From: Epiperipatus broadwayi
Taxonomy: Eukaryota > Onychophora > Udeonychophora > Euonychophora > Peripatidae
NCBI GenBank assembly: GCA_028023455.1
Contig: JAQFVV010000023.1
Span: forward strand, 1,975,501 to 2,039,500
Length of the DNA: 64,000 nt
Direction: 5' to 3'
Both the position numbers and the translations under genes were made by a program. Positions within the stretch are counted from its first letter, which is position 1. Each line of letters opens with the position of its first letter. Below the pieces are notes generated by a model. That model was not told the origin of the DNA and did no database searches. It saw only the letters and a program-made list of their open reading frames with translations. Below, piece after piece: positions 1 through 10,310 of the stretch.

Positions 1-552
1 CTAGCATACTTTATTTATAAGTATTGTTTACAAGTGTCTTTTAGACTTTCTTTGGAAATTTGATTATAGTAATTTGGATGGTTTTGTTTTTCATATATAT
101 ATTTTTTCATGATGTGATATTTCATACTAAGTTTATTGTTTTTCGATAATTAATGATAAATATTTTATTTTCGTGAAGGGCAGACTTAAACTTTGAACAT
201 AAGAAATACAATTTCATCTTATTATTCTTTAGGATTTTACCATTAGTTGACTTTTTCATCTTGATTGTAGTCATGCCTATAATAAATGATCAATCCACAA
301 AATGTTTATTCTTAGAACATTTTATTTCATGACTTATATATATATCTTTTCATTTTTTATATCAAATATCTTCATCAATTATATCCATTTGAGACTCATT
401 ATAAAAATTTTGATTTATCATTGGTCTCTGCATTAAGATAAACTTCATCAGTGTTTCATCAATTTAACAATAGAAGCTCAATTTTTAATCATCTTTAAAT
501 GTATCTATGGTGCATATATCAATTTTTAGTTTTTTTACAATATCCATGTCAA

Positions 553-1144
553 ATAAGCATTTATTTTATAACGTCTTGCGTGCGATTATAATTACGATAG
601 AATGACAGCCTGTTAAGCTAATTGCGCAGACGCTGTGAGAATGTTATTAATAAATGAATACCTACGAACAACCACATGATATAGTATTTGTATAAGAGTA
701 AAAAGGAATCCTCTTACCCTTACGACTCAAATGTTTATATATGAGCAAATCTAAAGTAGTTGTAACGAAGGCGTGACTACATAATAGTCACTTTAAATTA
801 CTATATATAATGTCTGTATGAATGACGCCGATGAAATTTTCTAGAATTTACTGAACGCCATTCTAAACGAAACTAAATCATATACATGAATAAGCATTTA
901 TTTCATCGGCGTCATTCATACAGACATTATATATAGTAATTTAAAGTGACTATTATGTAGTCACGCCTTCGTTACAACTACTTTAGATTTGCTCATATAT
1001 AAACATTTGAGTCGTAAGGGTAAGAGGATTCCTTTTTACTCTTATACAAATACTATATCATGTGGTTGTTCGTAGGTATTCATTTATTAATAACATTCTC
1101 ACAGCGTCTGCGCAATTAGCTTAACAGGCTGTCATTCTATCGTA
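553..1144. mobile_element. Long perfect inverted-repeat (fold-back) element with 14-bp TSD
   Basis: The arms 591-837 and 900-1146 (247 bp each) are reverse complements with no mismatch that I can find by eye. They are separated by a 62-bp spacer. The insertion is bounded by a 14-bp direct repeat, AATATCCATGTCAA, at 539-552 and 1145-1158, which looks like a target-site duplication. A 38-bp stretch (553-590) lies outside the left arm only. The word AATAAGCATTTATTT occurs in that stretch and again at the spacer/right-arm junction. No coding capacity is visible. A collapsed or chimeric assembly hairpin is the main alternative. Confidence 0.8.
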
Positions 1145-1158
1145 ATATCCATGTCAAT

Positions 1159-2285
1159 TTTAGATTCTTTTATAATGTTCACATCAGCGTTAGGATCTTC
1201 TAGTTTTGCCACCTGAGACTTTTTCCTCATTTTTTATTCCTTTTTTTGCTTTTATTCTCATGTCTTTTATGTCATTATTTTACCTAATATTTTATTGTCA
1301 ACAGCTTTTATATCTTTAATAGCTTATGTCATGAATATCTGAAACATCTTGAAATTGGGCATAGCTTCTGTGGATTTTTTTTTTTTTTGATTTTTGTATT
1401 TATATTTTTTGCATTCTTTTTTCATTTTTAATATCTAAATTCTATTTTATCAGCTTTTGCATTCTCCTATTCTATCATGATTTTAATATCTATAAACTCA
1501 ATAATCTTAATTGGGTTTGTTTCTACATTTGCCTTTTTTAATTTGATGCTACTTTAATTTTCTTATATTTATTTAATGACTACAAAACCACAACTTATTT
1601 AATTTAGTTTTTAAATTTTTAACTTTCGTTTGTTCCCAAGTGTAGATAAATATTAAAGGATCACATTGAACTGCCAAATATTTAATGGATTTTCAGTGTT
1701 AAATGAATGGACTGCCTATATCCACATATCATATGCTAGTGCATCAAATACTTTAAATGGTGTGAGGATGTTTGAACTTGAAACCTCTCATTAGGCTCTT
1801 AAATATATATATGATAATACACACATTTTGACCAACTTCAATATTTCTATGAATTGACAAAAGTAAAATTTTAAGAAATATTATATATCTGTGTATTTCA
1901 GGACTGTTAAATACATTTTATTTAATATTTAACATTAATAATAAAATTGGATAAAATAATTTAAAAGAGAAAAGAAATATCAGATTGGGTTTTTTTTTCA
2001 GTTGGGGTTTATTTTAATATGTACTTTAAAAAAAAGACATTTTTTTATTATTTGAGTGATTTTTATTATAACTAATTAGTTTAGTCTTTTTTAATTGAAC
2101 ATTCTTTTCTTGGTTAATTATTCCTACAAAGATAATAGTGAGATTGAGTGTTCAATCATTTCCATTTTACTGTTAATAATATAATTAAATCCTTTGGACA
2201 TTGAAGCTCTATATTAAAGTAGGCTTTCTTGATTACTCTTAAATCACTTGATAGGATAATCAGTAGATGATTCAAAATGATTTAA
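1159..2285. other. Gene-free AT-rich interval
   Basis: No supportable gene. 1159-1560 and 241-540 (the two flanks of the fold-back element) read on the minus strand as decayed Lys/Ile/Asp-rich sequence with stops. They may be one interrupted relic, but I cannot name it. The rest is A/T-rich sequence with homopolymer runs. Confidence 0.5.
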
Positions 2286-2299
2286 CCCATTATATTTAT

Positions 2300-2811
2300 A
2301 CCAGCAAGCATCACATGATCACATCTCCAATACTAGCACATAATTGTTTATAAACAAAGCAAAGCAAAACTCCATATAGTAGTGCCACCTGTGCTAAACA
2401 TCAAGCATCACATGATCACATTTCCTATACTAATAGGATAGTGGTGGCTATGGTTGTAAAAAAGCCAAAGACACCAAAATGTATGGGTGCTGAACTGAGT
2501 TCAGACCCATATGACTATATAAGCTATTGAGCTTAGATTGAAACTATTTTTTGTATTTTCAATTTCATTCTCATAGTTTTGTAGTTAAGTAGAGATAAAA
2601 GGTGGTTGCTAGAGGGTTGCATTAGATCCTAAGATCTAGATGCAGTGCTCTCAGATCCAAAGCTCCTTACTGATGAAGGCCACAAGCCAGAAACTAGACT
2701 GGGGATATTGGATGAGTAGGCATTACATAGGGATTTTATGCACAAGCCTTCTGGCATCCATTGATTACTCTGTTTAGCACAGGTGGCACTACTATAGGGA
2801 GTTTTGCTTTG
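2300..2811 (+). mobile_element. Repeat family A, copy A1 (512 bp, 14-bp TSD)
   Basis: Non-coding dispersed repeat. The flanks carry a perfect 14-bp direct repeat, CCCATTATATTTAT, at 2286-2299 and 2812-2825, which fixes the ends. A 42-bp internal inverted pair (from 2359, and 2771-2812) contains the family hallmark of AAAACTCC near one end and GGAGTTTTGC at the other. The internal part (2420-2650) matches the middle of the compound copy at 48066-48851. A hammerhead-like motif lies at 2655-2713, but its cleavage triplet is GAC instead of GTC. Confidence 0.8.
2655..2713 (+). ncRNA. Hammerhead ribozyme-like motif in A1 (cleavage-site mutant)
   Basis: The order is outer stem I ATCCAA, CTGATGA, stem II GGC/GCC, GAAAC, TA, then GAC where intact copies have GTC, then GGGG and the outer strand TTGGAT. 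The U at position 16.1 is replaced by A, so self-cleavage is probably lost. The rest of the fold is kept. Confidence 0.6.
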
Positions 2812-2825
2812 CCCATTATATTTAT

Positions 2826-5106
2826 CTGGAAGTTATGCTCTCTAGCTTGGCTATCAAATAAAAAGTATAATTTATAAAAATTCTGATAAAAAAAACTTCT
2901 TAAACAATTAATTTAAAAACTTCCTCTTTTTAAAACAACTTTTTAGTCTGAAAATACTTTATATATTTTTTAATTTCAAAACAAATCAATGAGCAGAAGA
3001 CTATGGATTTATTGTTGAAATGGCAAATTTGAATCGGTCTCTAATTAATTGCTCTCAGCTAATTTTTTATTGTGAGATATTTAACAAAAATAAAAACATA
3101 TTTGAAATTAATATTATCAAAAATAAAATCTAGTCTTATTAAATCAAAGTTGAGCTTAAAGATGGGAGGGAGGGGTCATTATTTCAAAAAACAAAAAAGA
3201 ACAACCATTCTTCCTATCTTATTTTTTATAGTTAAATAAAATATTACACTTTTAATCACTATCATTAAAGATTTTCAAAAATGTACATTGTTTAGTTGAA
3301 ATTTGGATATCAGTATATATATATATGTGTTATCCACCTATTCCTATTAGATAAAATTTTTTTTTGCTAAATATCAATTGAAATTATGGACTATAGGACC
3401 AGAATGTCCATAAATTATTCACCCATAATAAACATTGATAATTTTCTTATTATTGAAACTATTTTAAAATAGCTTGTGATAATAAATAATTAGAATCTTA
3501 ATTTTTTACTTTGAAGAACATTTGCTAAGGGCAAAATGAAAATAGTGAAAGAAAAAGCAATGTGTTTATATGACATCAGTATCATATTTAAAATATATAC
3601 TTTTGCTCTTTGCCATAATTCATATTGGAAAGGCCTCATGAAATAATGTAACATAACCATCTGCTAATTTCATAATCTGAGGTTCAAATCTAAGTGGAAA
3701 ATTAAATTTTGGGATGGTTAATAAATGAATATTTATCTACAATTAAGAATAATTGCAATATCCCAATAGGCTTGGTTAGTCAGAAAAATATTGTTGTATC
3801 TACTGAAAAACAAAAACATGATTATATTTATAATGTAATACAATCTTTGAGCATTGGTGATGTACATTTTTATTTACTTATCTGGATTATGCGGTTTCAT
3901 TTAGACAATAAAATTATATAAGATATTTATGATTTGTCATTTGTTTTTTTAAAAACAAATTCTTCATGTTTTAGAAGTAAAACAATCTTTGAGTAATCAT
4001 TGCAAGATTAGGACATCTAAAAGTTTCAAAGAGGATCATTAATGAGATATTATCAAGTTAGCCAATTACGAGATGGGATTTTAATAGTTTTCATTTTACT
4101 TACCAACTGATGATATTTGGATATTCATTTACTGATCAATAATTTAATTATTAGTTTTGATTGGGGTTTGGCCATCTTCCAAAAGAAAATTCTTAAATCT
4201 TTTTGGAACCTGAAAAATTTTCAAAAGTTTTATCAGTTTGGATTTGAAGTACAAGTTCCTTTCTTATTTGTTCAATAGTAATAGGCAATTAATTCTATAT
4301 CAGGGTTTTCTAGCCATCTAAGTTAAAATATAGGCTTAAGTTTTGCTAAATAAGAAGTTTTTAAAGTTTTACTGTTTATAAGATAAATATAATTTCTTTC
4401 TAAAACCATCTCTGTCATTATTATGGAACAGTAGAAATATGTACCTAGTTTTTGATGATCAAACACATAAGCCTATAGGCAGTTGACTGCCTTAGTATAA
4501 TATTATTAACCAATAGGAAATAATTATATTTATATTTTGTATAACATTGTAATTGCGTTAAATCTTTTATCATTGGATGTTTGACAGTTTTAATTTATTT
4601 TCAAACTATGTTCTGTTTTTGTAGCATAATTTGATCATTTAGTATAACTTGAGATTGTCAAAAATAATATTTTTATTTTTTTTATATTGAGTTATTTTGA
4701 TTTTCACTAATATTTTAATTACCTCATATCCAGTCAGATTTTGCATATCATTACTCTTATTTCCCTCTTTCACTAGCTTATTTTTTATTGAATGCTCTTT
4801 TCCCCCTGTAATTAAAGAGAACAATATAAAAATTTAAATGCTAAAATGTTTTCCAAGTTCTTATAATACTGTGACATTTTGAAGATTGTTATAGAGGTCT
4901 GTTGAGAAATATCAGAATATATCAAAGAAATGGTATCATTGTAGCTAAATGCCTGGTGTGTGTGTTGTTGTTTTAAATTTTAATAAATATTTGCATGCTA
5001 TTTAAAAAATTTTCTGTTGAAATTTTTCTGTAATTGTAATAACCTTATTTTAGTTGAATTTTTTTTATGGGTTTACCAAGATTGATTTTAATTTTTATTG
5101 TCATAG
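2826..5106. other. Intergenic AT-rich interval upstream of LARP7
   Basis: I see no coding region. A GGTTCAAATCT word near 3680 resembles a tRNA B box but has no matching A box. The last ~30 bases form a pyrimidine-rich tract ending in AG at 5106, a plausible 3' splice site. LARP7 may therefore have a non-coding 5' exon somewhere in this interval. Confidence 0.45.
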
Positions 5107-5172
5107 GTTTAAAATATTTGACTTATGGAGTTGGGCTACCTGAATTAACAATTCTGGGATTTGTAAATCAGT

Positions 5173-6426
5173 ATGGATGAATTGGAAGATTCTGAAGGAA
5201 TTGAAAAAAAACAGCGAAAACGGCAAAAACGGTTGATGAAGCAAATCTGTTCTCAAATGGAATTTTATTTCAGTGATTCCAATTTAAATAAAGATCGTTA
5301 TTTAAATCAACTTATTTGTCAGTCTGAAGATAAATATGTGGAGTTAGATGTTTTTATGAAATTCAATAAAATTCGTAAAATGACTGAAAATGTTGAAACT
5401 CTTGCTCAGGCTTTATTAAATTCTAAATTGCTGCAATTAAATGATGATCACTCACAAGTTCGTCGAATAACTCCTGTGGAAAAACTAAAAGATGTTGATG
5501 ATTGTACATTATATGTTGAAAATTTTTCTCCTAATATAGATCATGATTGGCTCAAAAAAATATTTTCAGCTTTTGGAGTTGTAAATTATATAAGTTTACC
5601 AAGATTTAAATCTACTAATACTTTAAAAGGATTTGCTTTTGTTGAATTTCAGTCAGCTGCTGAAGCTCGAAATGCCATAAGAGCACTTCGAAAAGATTAT
5701 TTTGATAATGAATCATCATGTGAGAATTATCGTGATGATACTTTAAAACGGAAAAGACAACAAGACTCTGATGATGAAATCGATAAAAAACGTTTAAAAA
5801 TTGATAATAGCTTAGATGTTCTTAAAGATAATGAAAAGAAGAAAGCAAATAAACATAGAAAGCGAAAGAAAAAAGGTAAGGAAAAGATTGAAGAGTTCCA
5901 TAATCTTAAAGTTTTATCTAAAAAAGAATGGATTATTTTGAAAAAAGAATATATTCAACTGCAAAAAAGCAATATGGCTTCATTGAAGAATATGCTTCTT
6001 ATGCAAAAAGAATCAGAAAATAAAAAAGAAGAAAAAGTCAGTCAGCATATTCAATTTACACCTGGGGTTATCATCAGAATGACAACTACTGATGAAATTA
6101 CTTCTTTTCTAGAGTTTAAACAGAGTTTTCAAAATGTGTGTGATGTTGTGTATGTGGATTTAAAGGAAGGGCAAAAACAAGGGTATATTCGTTGCAAAAC
6201 TTCCGATGGTGCGCAGAAACTTTTAGCATCATCTCTCCAATTAAGAAGTATAAAATTAGAATTAGTAACTGGAAGTGAGGAACAGGATTACTGGGAGAAG
6301 ATTTGGAGAGACAGGAAAATCAGAATTAGTACAAAAGAACAAGTTAGAAAAAGAGGAAAAACAAAGATTCTGGAACGAGTTGATAAAATTGTTAAAAAAG
6401 CTAAACATATCTATTTTGATGAATAA
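5173..6426 (+). CDS. LARP7: La-related protein 7 (7SK/U6 snRNA-binding)
   Basis: 417-residue uninterrupted frame. LARP7 caps the 3' oligo(U) end of 7SK snRNA, holds the 7SK snRNP that sequesters P-TEFb, and in several animals assists U6 modification; it is nuclear. The N-terminus is basic. A La motif spans about residues 22-103 (QMEFYFSDSNL at 28-38, FMKFNKI at 61-67). RRM1 is at 111-175, with RNP2 LYVENF at 113-118 and RNP1 KGFAFVEF at 152-159. A Lys-rich linker follows at 190-245. The family-typical segment KKEWIILKKEYIQLQK lies at 250-265. A C-terminal xRRM (about 297-385) has Tyr327, Asp329 and Arg340 in the expected RNP3/beta-3 context. It is shorter than I recall for the vertebrate protein, mostly in the linker. 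The ATG at 5173 is the first in frame and lies just before the La motif. Having no intron in the CDS is notable; a 5'UTR intron ending at 5106 is possible. Confidence 0.95.
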   Translation: MDELEDSEGIEKKQRKRQKRLMKQICSQMEFYFSDSNLNKDRYLNQLICQSEDKYVELDVFMKFNKIRKMTENVETLAQALLNSKLLQLNDDHSQVRRITPVEKLKDVDDCTLYVENFSPNIDHDWLKKIFSAFGVVNYISLPRFKSTNTLKGFAFVEFQSAAEARNAIRALRKDYFDNESSCENYRDDTLKRKRQQDSDDEIDKKRLKIDNSLDVLKDNEKKKANKHRKRKKKGKEKIEEFHNLKVLSKKEWIILKKEYIQLQKSNMASLKNMLLMQKESENKKEEKVSQHIQFTPGVIIRMTTTDEITSFLEFKQSFQNVCDVVYVDLKEGQKQGYIRCKTSDGAQKLLASSLQLRSIKLELVTGSEEQDYWEKIWRDRKIRISTKEQVRKRGKTKILERVDKIVKKAKHIYFDE

Positions 6427-6459
6427 TTTTTTTTTATTTTGGACTGCTAACTAATATAA

Positions 6460-6465
6460 AATAAA
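6460..6465 (+). promoter_or_regulatory. Candidate polyadenylation signal of LARP7
   Basis: AATAAA lies 34 bases after the LARP7 stop codon. In sequence this AT-rich a chance match is easy, so only its position supports it. Confidence 0.4.
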
Positions 6466-7208
6466 AATTATACAGTTAAAATAAGCATTATTTGGTTATT
6501 ATTCCATTTGCACCTCATTTTTAAAACATTATTTTAATTGTTATCTTTTTTTTTTTTAATTATGATATTAAAATAAGAAAATTGTAAACACTTAAATATT
6601 TTAATCATTAACAAAAAAAATGCTTAATTAAAATATTGAAATGTGAAATAGAATTGTGGAAATAATAATAATGCTATATACTCCATGATGCTTTTCTTCT
6701 CTCTAAAATATATTTCTATAAGAGCACTTCATTTAAACAGTAAATTAAAAAATAAATTATCAATAATGGTTTCTTCATTGCGTTTCATTGTTTAAAAATG
6801 CTTTATGCATTTTTACGTAATACTAGAGTGATGAATCTAAGCTTTAAAGCTTCCTGGATCAAAACTCAACCTATCACAGTAATCAAACATTATTTGATCT
6901 TAATGTTCATTATTCAGTTGTTGTTTTTTTCATTACTTCACTATATATGTAAATATAATCTGCCATGCATAATAGTTGAATATTACATATGGATGGAGAA
7001 GGTTGAATTACAAAAAACTGTTTTATTAAGATGAAAGAATCAATTAAATGAAGATAAAATTGATTTTTGATTATGTAAAAACTATCAACAATATATACAT
7101 ACACAAGCTTGAGAAATTTATTGGATTGAGGAAGAAACTGTGAACTTCTACTTTCTTATTATCCAAACAGCAACTGAAGGTATCTTAATCATGTGAAATT
7201 ATCAGGCA

Positions 7209-7333
7209 GTTTCTTTAAAGCAGAAAAAATAATGATGAAATTGATAGAAAATATTTAAAAATTGGAGCCAATTTGAATATTATTAAAGATAATAAATTGA
7301 AAAGCGCAAACAACATAGAAAAACAGTTTCTTT
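7209..7333 (+). pseudogene. Decayed partial duplicate of the LARP7 linker
   Basis: The segment aligns with LARP7 codons about 189-232. In one frame it reads NDEIDRKYLKI...IIKDNK, against DDEIDKKRLKI...VLKDNE in the gene. It then continues to a stop at 7331-7333. The match begins at CTTTAAAGCAGAAAA, corresponding to the codons for TLKRKR, and lacks about nine bases there. It has no start codon and no La motif or RRM. It is best read as an old local partial duplication of the gene 0.8 kb upstream. Confidence 0.75.
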
Positions 7334-8129
7334 AAATAATTGTATTTTTTTTTACTTTGTCAAGAAAAAAAATGTAAATGGATAATGTTGGAATGACATT
7401 GCTTTTCATCTTATAATAATGAATAATGGCTTACTAAGTTACTATTTATATTTAAATCTCAAAATCAAGTCTTCAGGATTTAAACTTGATCTCTTGCTCT
7501 GTTACAAGATGTTCTATTTATTAGAATATGGTTCTTCACATTAATTCTAGTCTAAGCTGATTTTAGAGTAAGGTTAATTAAGTGTTAGTCTATAAACACA
7601 TTTTAAGAACATTCATAGTACATTAAATCCAAAATTTTATAATATAAATGCATACTTTTTAGAAAAATATATTAATGAAAGACAGATAAATATGGAATGT
7701 AAGCAATTTAAGACTTACATAAATGTGTATAAGTTGAGAGCTAAAAGCGAAATGAATGACACTTTCTTTTTTTAAACAGCAGTAATTGATATCTAATTAG
7801 GAAATGCAAATTGAAGGATGCTCACATTTGAAAGAAAGTGGAATTATTTAATGTTATTTAAAAATGATGTATTCAGAGAATCTAATTAGAAAATTTGCAG
7901 TCCTTCTAAAGATTACAAAATCTTTATTAATACACTCTCTAATAGCTCATTATTTAAGATGTTATAAACAGTGTGTCTTAGTGAAAGAATGACTAATTTT
8001 CTCTAATCTGTTTGCAGCAGCATCTCTGAGTCAACTTGCTGTGTAGCAACTTTATTTAACCACAAAAATTTTGGCATGAAGTATGTCAGTGTTTCTTGCA
8101 TTTTTATAGAAATGGGAATAACATGCTAA

Positions 8130-9055
8130 TGTTAAATTTTGTTTTAAATTGGCTGAAACTGATATTGAAACATTTGAAATGATTCAAATTGTGTATGGCA
8201 AGCGATGATTTTCAAGAACATTTTTAGTTAATTTACAAAATTTCATGATGGCAGGGCAAGCACTGAAGATATTTATAATTTGGATATCAAAAATAACTGA
8301 AAATAAAATAGACATGCAAAAAGTTGCTGAAATTCTTCAAAGTAATCAATATGTGTCAGTTAGAATCATTGAGTAATTCACTGATGTTTCCAAAATCTAT
8401 CCATTGCATTTTAATGGAAGATTTGAAAAACCTAAGATATGCAGATACTTTGTGCCTCACTTACTGACAATAGACTGAAAAGATTCCAGAATGGAGCATC
8501 ACAGAGATACAAAGAATTGCAACTGTGAATTTTGAGTTCTTGTCAAACATTGTGATGGGTGGTAAGATATAATGCTGTCAATATGTCCATCCCCAAAAGG
8601 AAAGTCAAAAAAAAAAAAAATAGCAAAAGAGTCTAACTAAAACCTGGCTCACTATTTTTATTTTATTTTAAAGGCATTATTCCTCTCTAATGGATTCCTA
8701 AAGATTAGATGATAAACACTAACTACTTATTTGTGAGCCGAAATTTTGCACAAGTGACTTAATTACCACAAGCAAGACTCTTAATTGTTGCATAATAACT
8801 TGTCGCATCACAAATCAGTTTTTCATATAAATGTGCTCAAGCATGATCTAGTTCCTACTATCTTTTGTAATTTCTAGAATTAAAATTGGTGCTGAAAGGA
8901 ATACATTATTGTTCAATTCAGAACATCCAGAAGCTTGCAGCAAAGTTTCTGCAGACACTTCTTTTCTGTTGAATGATTTCAGTGAGTGTTTCAAAAAGTT
9001 TTACAATTATTTTCAGCAGTGTATTGAGTCACAAAAAGATTATTTTGAATAATCA
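8130..9055 (+). mobile_element. Degenerate mariner-like transposon
   Basis: Conceptual translation in shifting frames gives mariner transposase segments in order. They are LAETDIETFEMIQIVYGK (N-terminal helix-turn-helix region), VAEILQSNQYVSVRII (second HTH), GRFEKPKICRYFVPHLLT, a KRFQNGASQRYKEL linker, and finally a C-terminal FSECFKKFYNYFQQCIES then DYFE ending near 9050. Many stops and frameshifts are present, and the catalytic D/D region around 8700-8900 is hardly readable. No terminal repeats could be matched by eye. It is an inactive fossil. Confidence 0.7.
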
Positions 9056-10080
9056 ATAATAAAATATAAATAAAATCTTGTGTTTTATTTCACATTAGTC
9101 ACCATCACTGTGTATTTATGCTAGAGCATCACATTTATTAATTGTGTACTTTTCTTTCACATTTTGAAATAAAATAACTACAAACTGATGAGAGTCTGAA
9201 ATCAAATCATGTGATTCTTTATATTGTCAGTTCACAAATCAGAATTTAATTATTTGTATAACAAAAATAATAAGCTAATAAAGATATAACTCTGCAATGA
9301 ATTACTTATATAATTGGTTAATTTTATATGTAGCAGGATAATACAATATGTAATTAAATCTAATTTTATTGCATATATTCTTACTAGTATTTTATTTTGG
9401 CATATAAAGCTTTACTGAAAAAAATCTAGGAATTAATTTATAAACCAAAACTTTTAATGAAACAATATTCAGATGCTCTAGTGTTCAGTTAATTTAATTT
9501 TTATTTTCTTTATATTTAAGTTTAGTCAGTTTGAATATAAAAAATCACAAAAATATGAATTCTTGAATGAGTCATCTAAATTGTTCAAAATATTCTATAT
9601 TATGTTTGAATCACTGAACACAAGTATTTTTATTGCAATTGAGTAACAATTCTCTAATTTCTTGTTTATCTTAAAAAATCACATTGTACCAAATTTATTG
9701 TGATTACTTAAAATGATAATTCTGATAAAGATTCTAATTTTATTTGAATTGTTCACTGCTTCACAACTTCATTTATATTTCCTGTTTCCAATTCCCATAT
9801 CACTAAAAATGGTACTGTGGTATTAGAGCTGCAACATGAAGAATTATAATCGTTTAATCATTAAATTAATTAGGTTATTAAATCAAAAACATATTTTAAA
9901 ATCTACATTTAAAAAAAAAACAATTTAACAAAAAAAAAAAATACGAAAAGCATTAATGTGAAGAATAGTTAAAATGCGTGTTTAAATCAAAATGAGTGTG
10001 TGTTTGCATGTGCATATTCTGCATAATCTATTTTAATACATTGTGCAGGCTTACACCTGCATTTATATATGTAATATATG
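9056..10080. other. Gene-free AT-rich interval
   Basis: AT-rich sequence with A runs near 9910 and 9940. I see no gene or recognisable element. Confidence 0.5.
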
Positions 10081-10310
10081 CGGGATTCAAACTCAGACTT
10101 TCACATGACTTACAAATCTCAGTGCCATCTTATATTGCTGACTCACCTTATCACACACATGTTGAAAAGATAATCACCAATATTCGTATTTCATGCTAAA
10201 CCAGCATTTATTAAAGTATGAAGATTGGTTATCTTAATATAAAGCTAGGTACTAATTGTATATATGTGTGGACATGGTAATCTGAACCAACTAATAATAC
10301 CACAGTACCC
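10081..10310. repeat. Repeat family B, inverted truncated copy
   Basis: The left part (10081-10210) is the reverse complement of the family-B unit seen at 43300-43430. It includes a B-box-like GGGATTCAAACTC edge, then joins a segment in the opposite sense (10211-10310) matching 43205-43285. The join falls inside the hammerhead-like region. This copy keeps only stem II, GAAA and stem III on the minus strand and lacks the CTGATGA box. Confidence 0.65.

Noticed and set aside
6798-7104. Frames on both strands after LARP7
   Set aside because: Low-complexity AT sequence without recognisable protein features.
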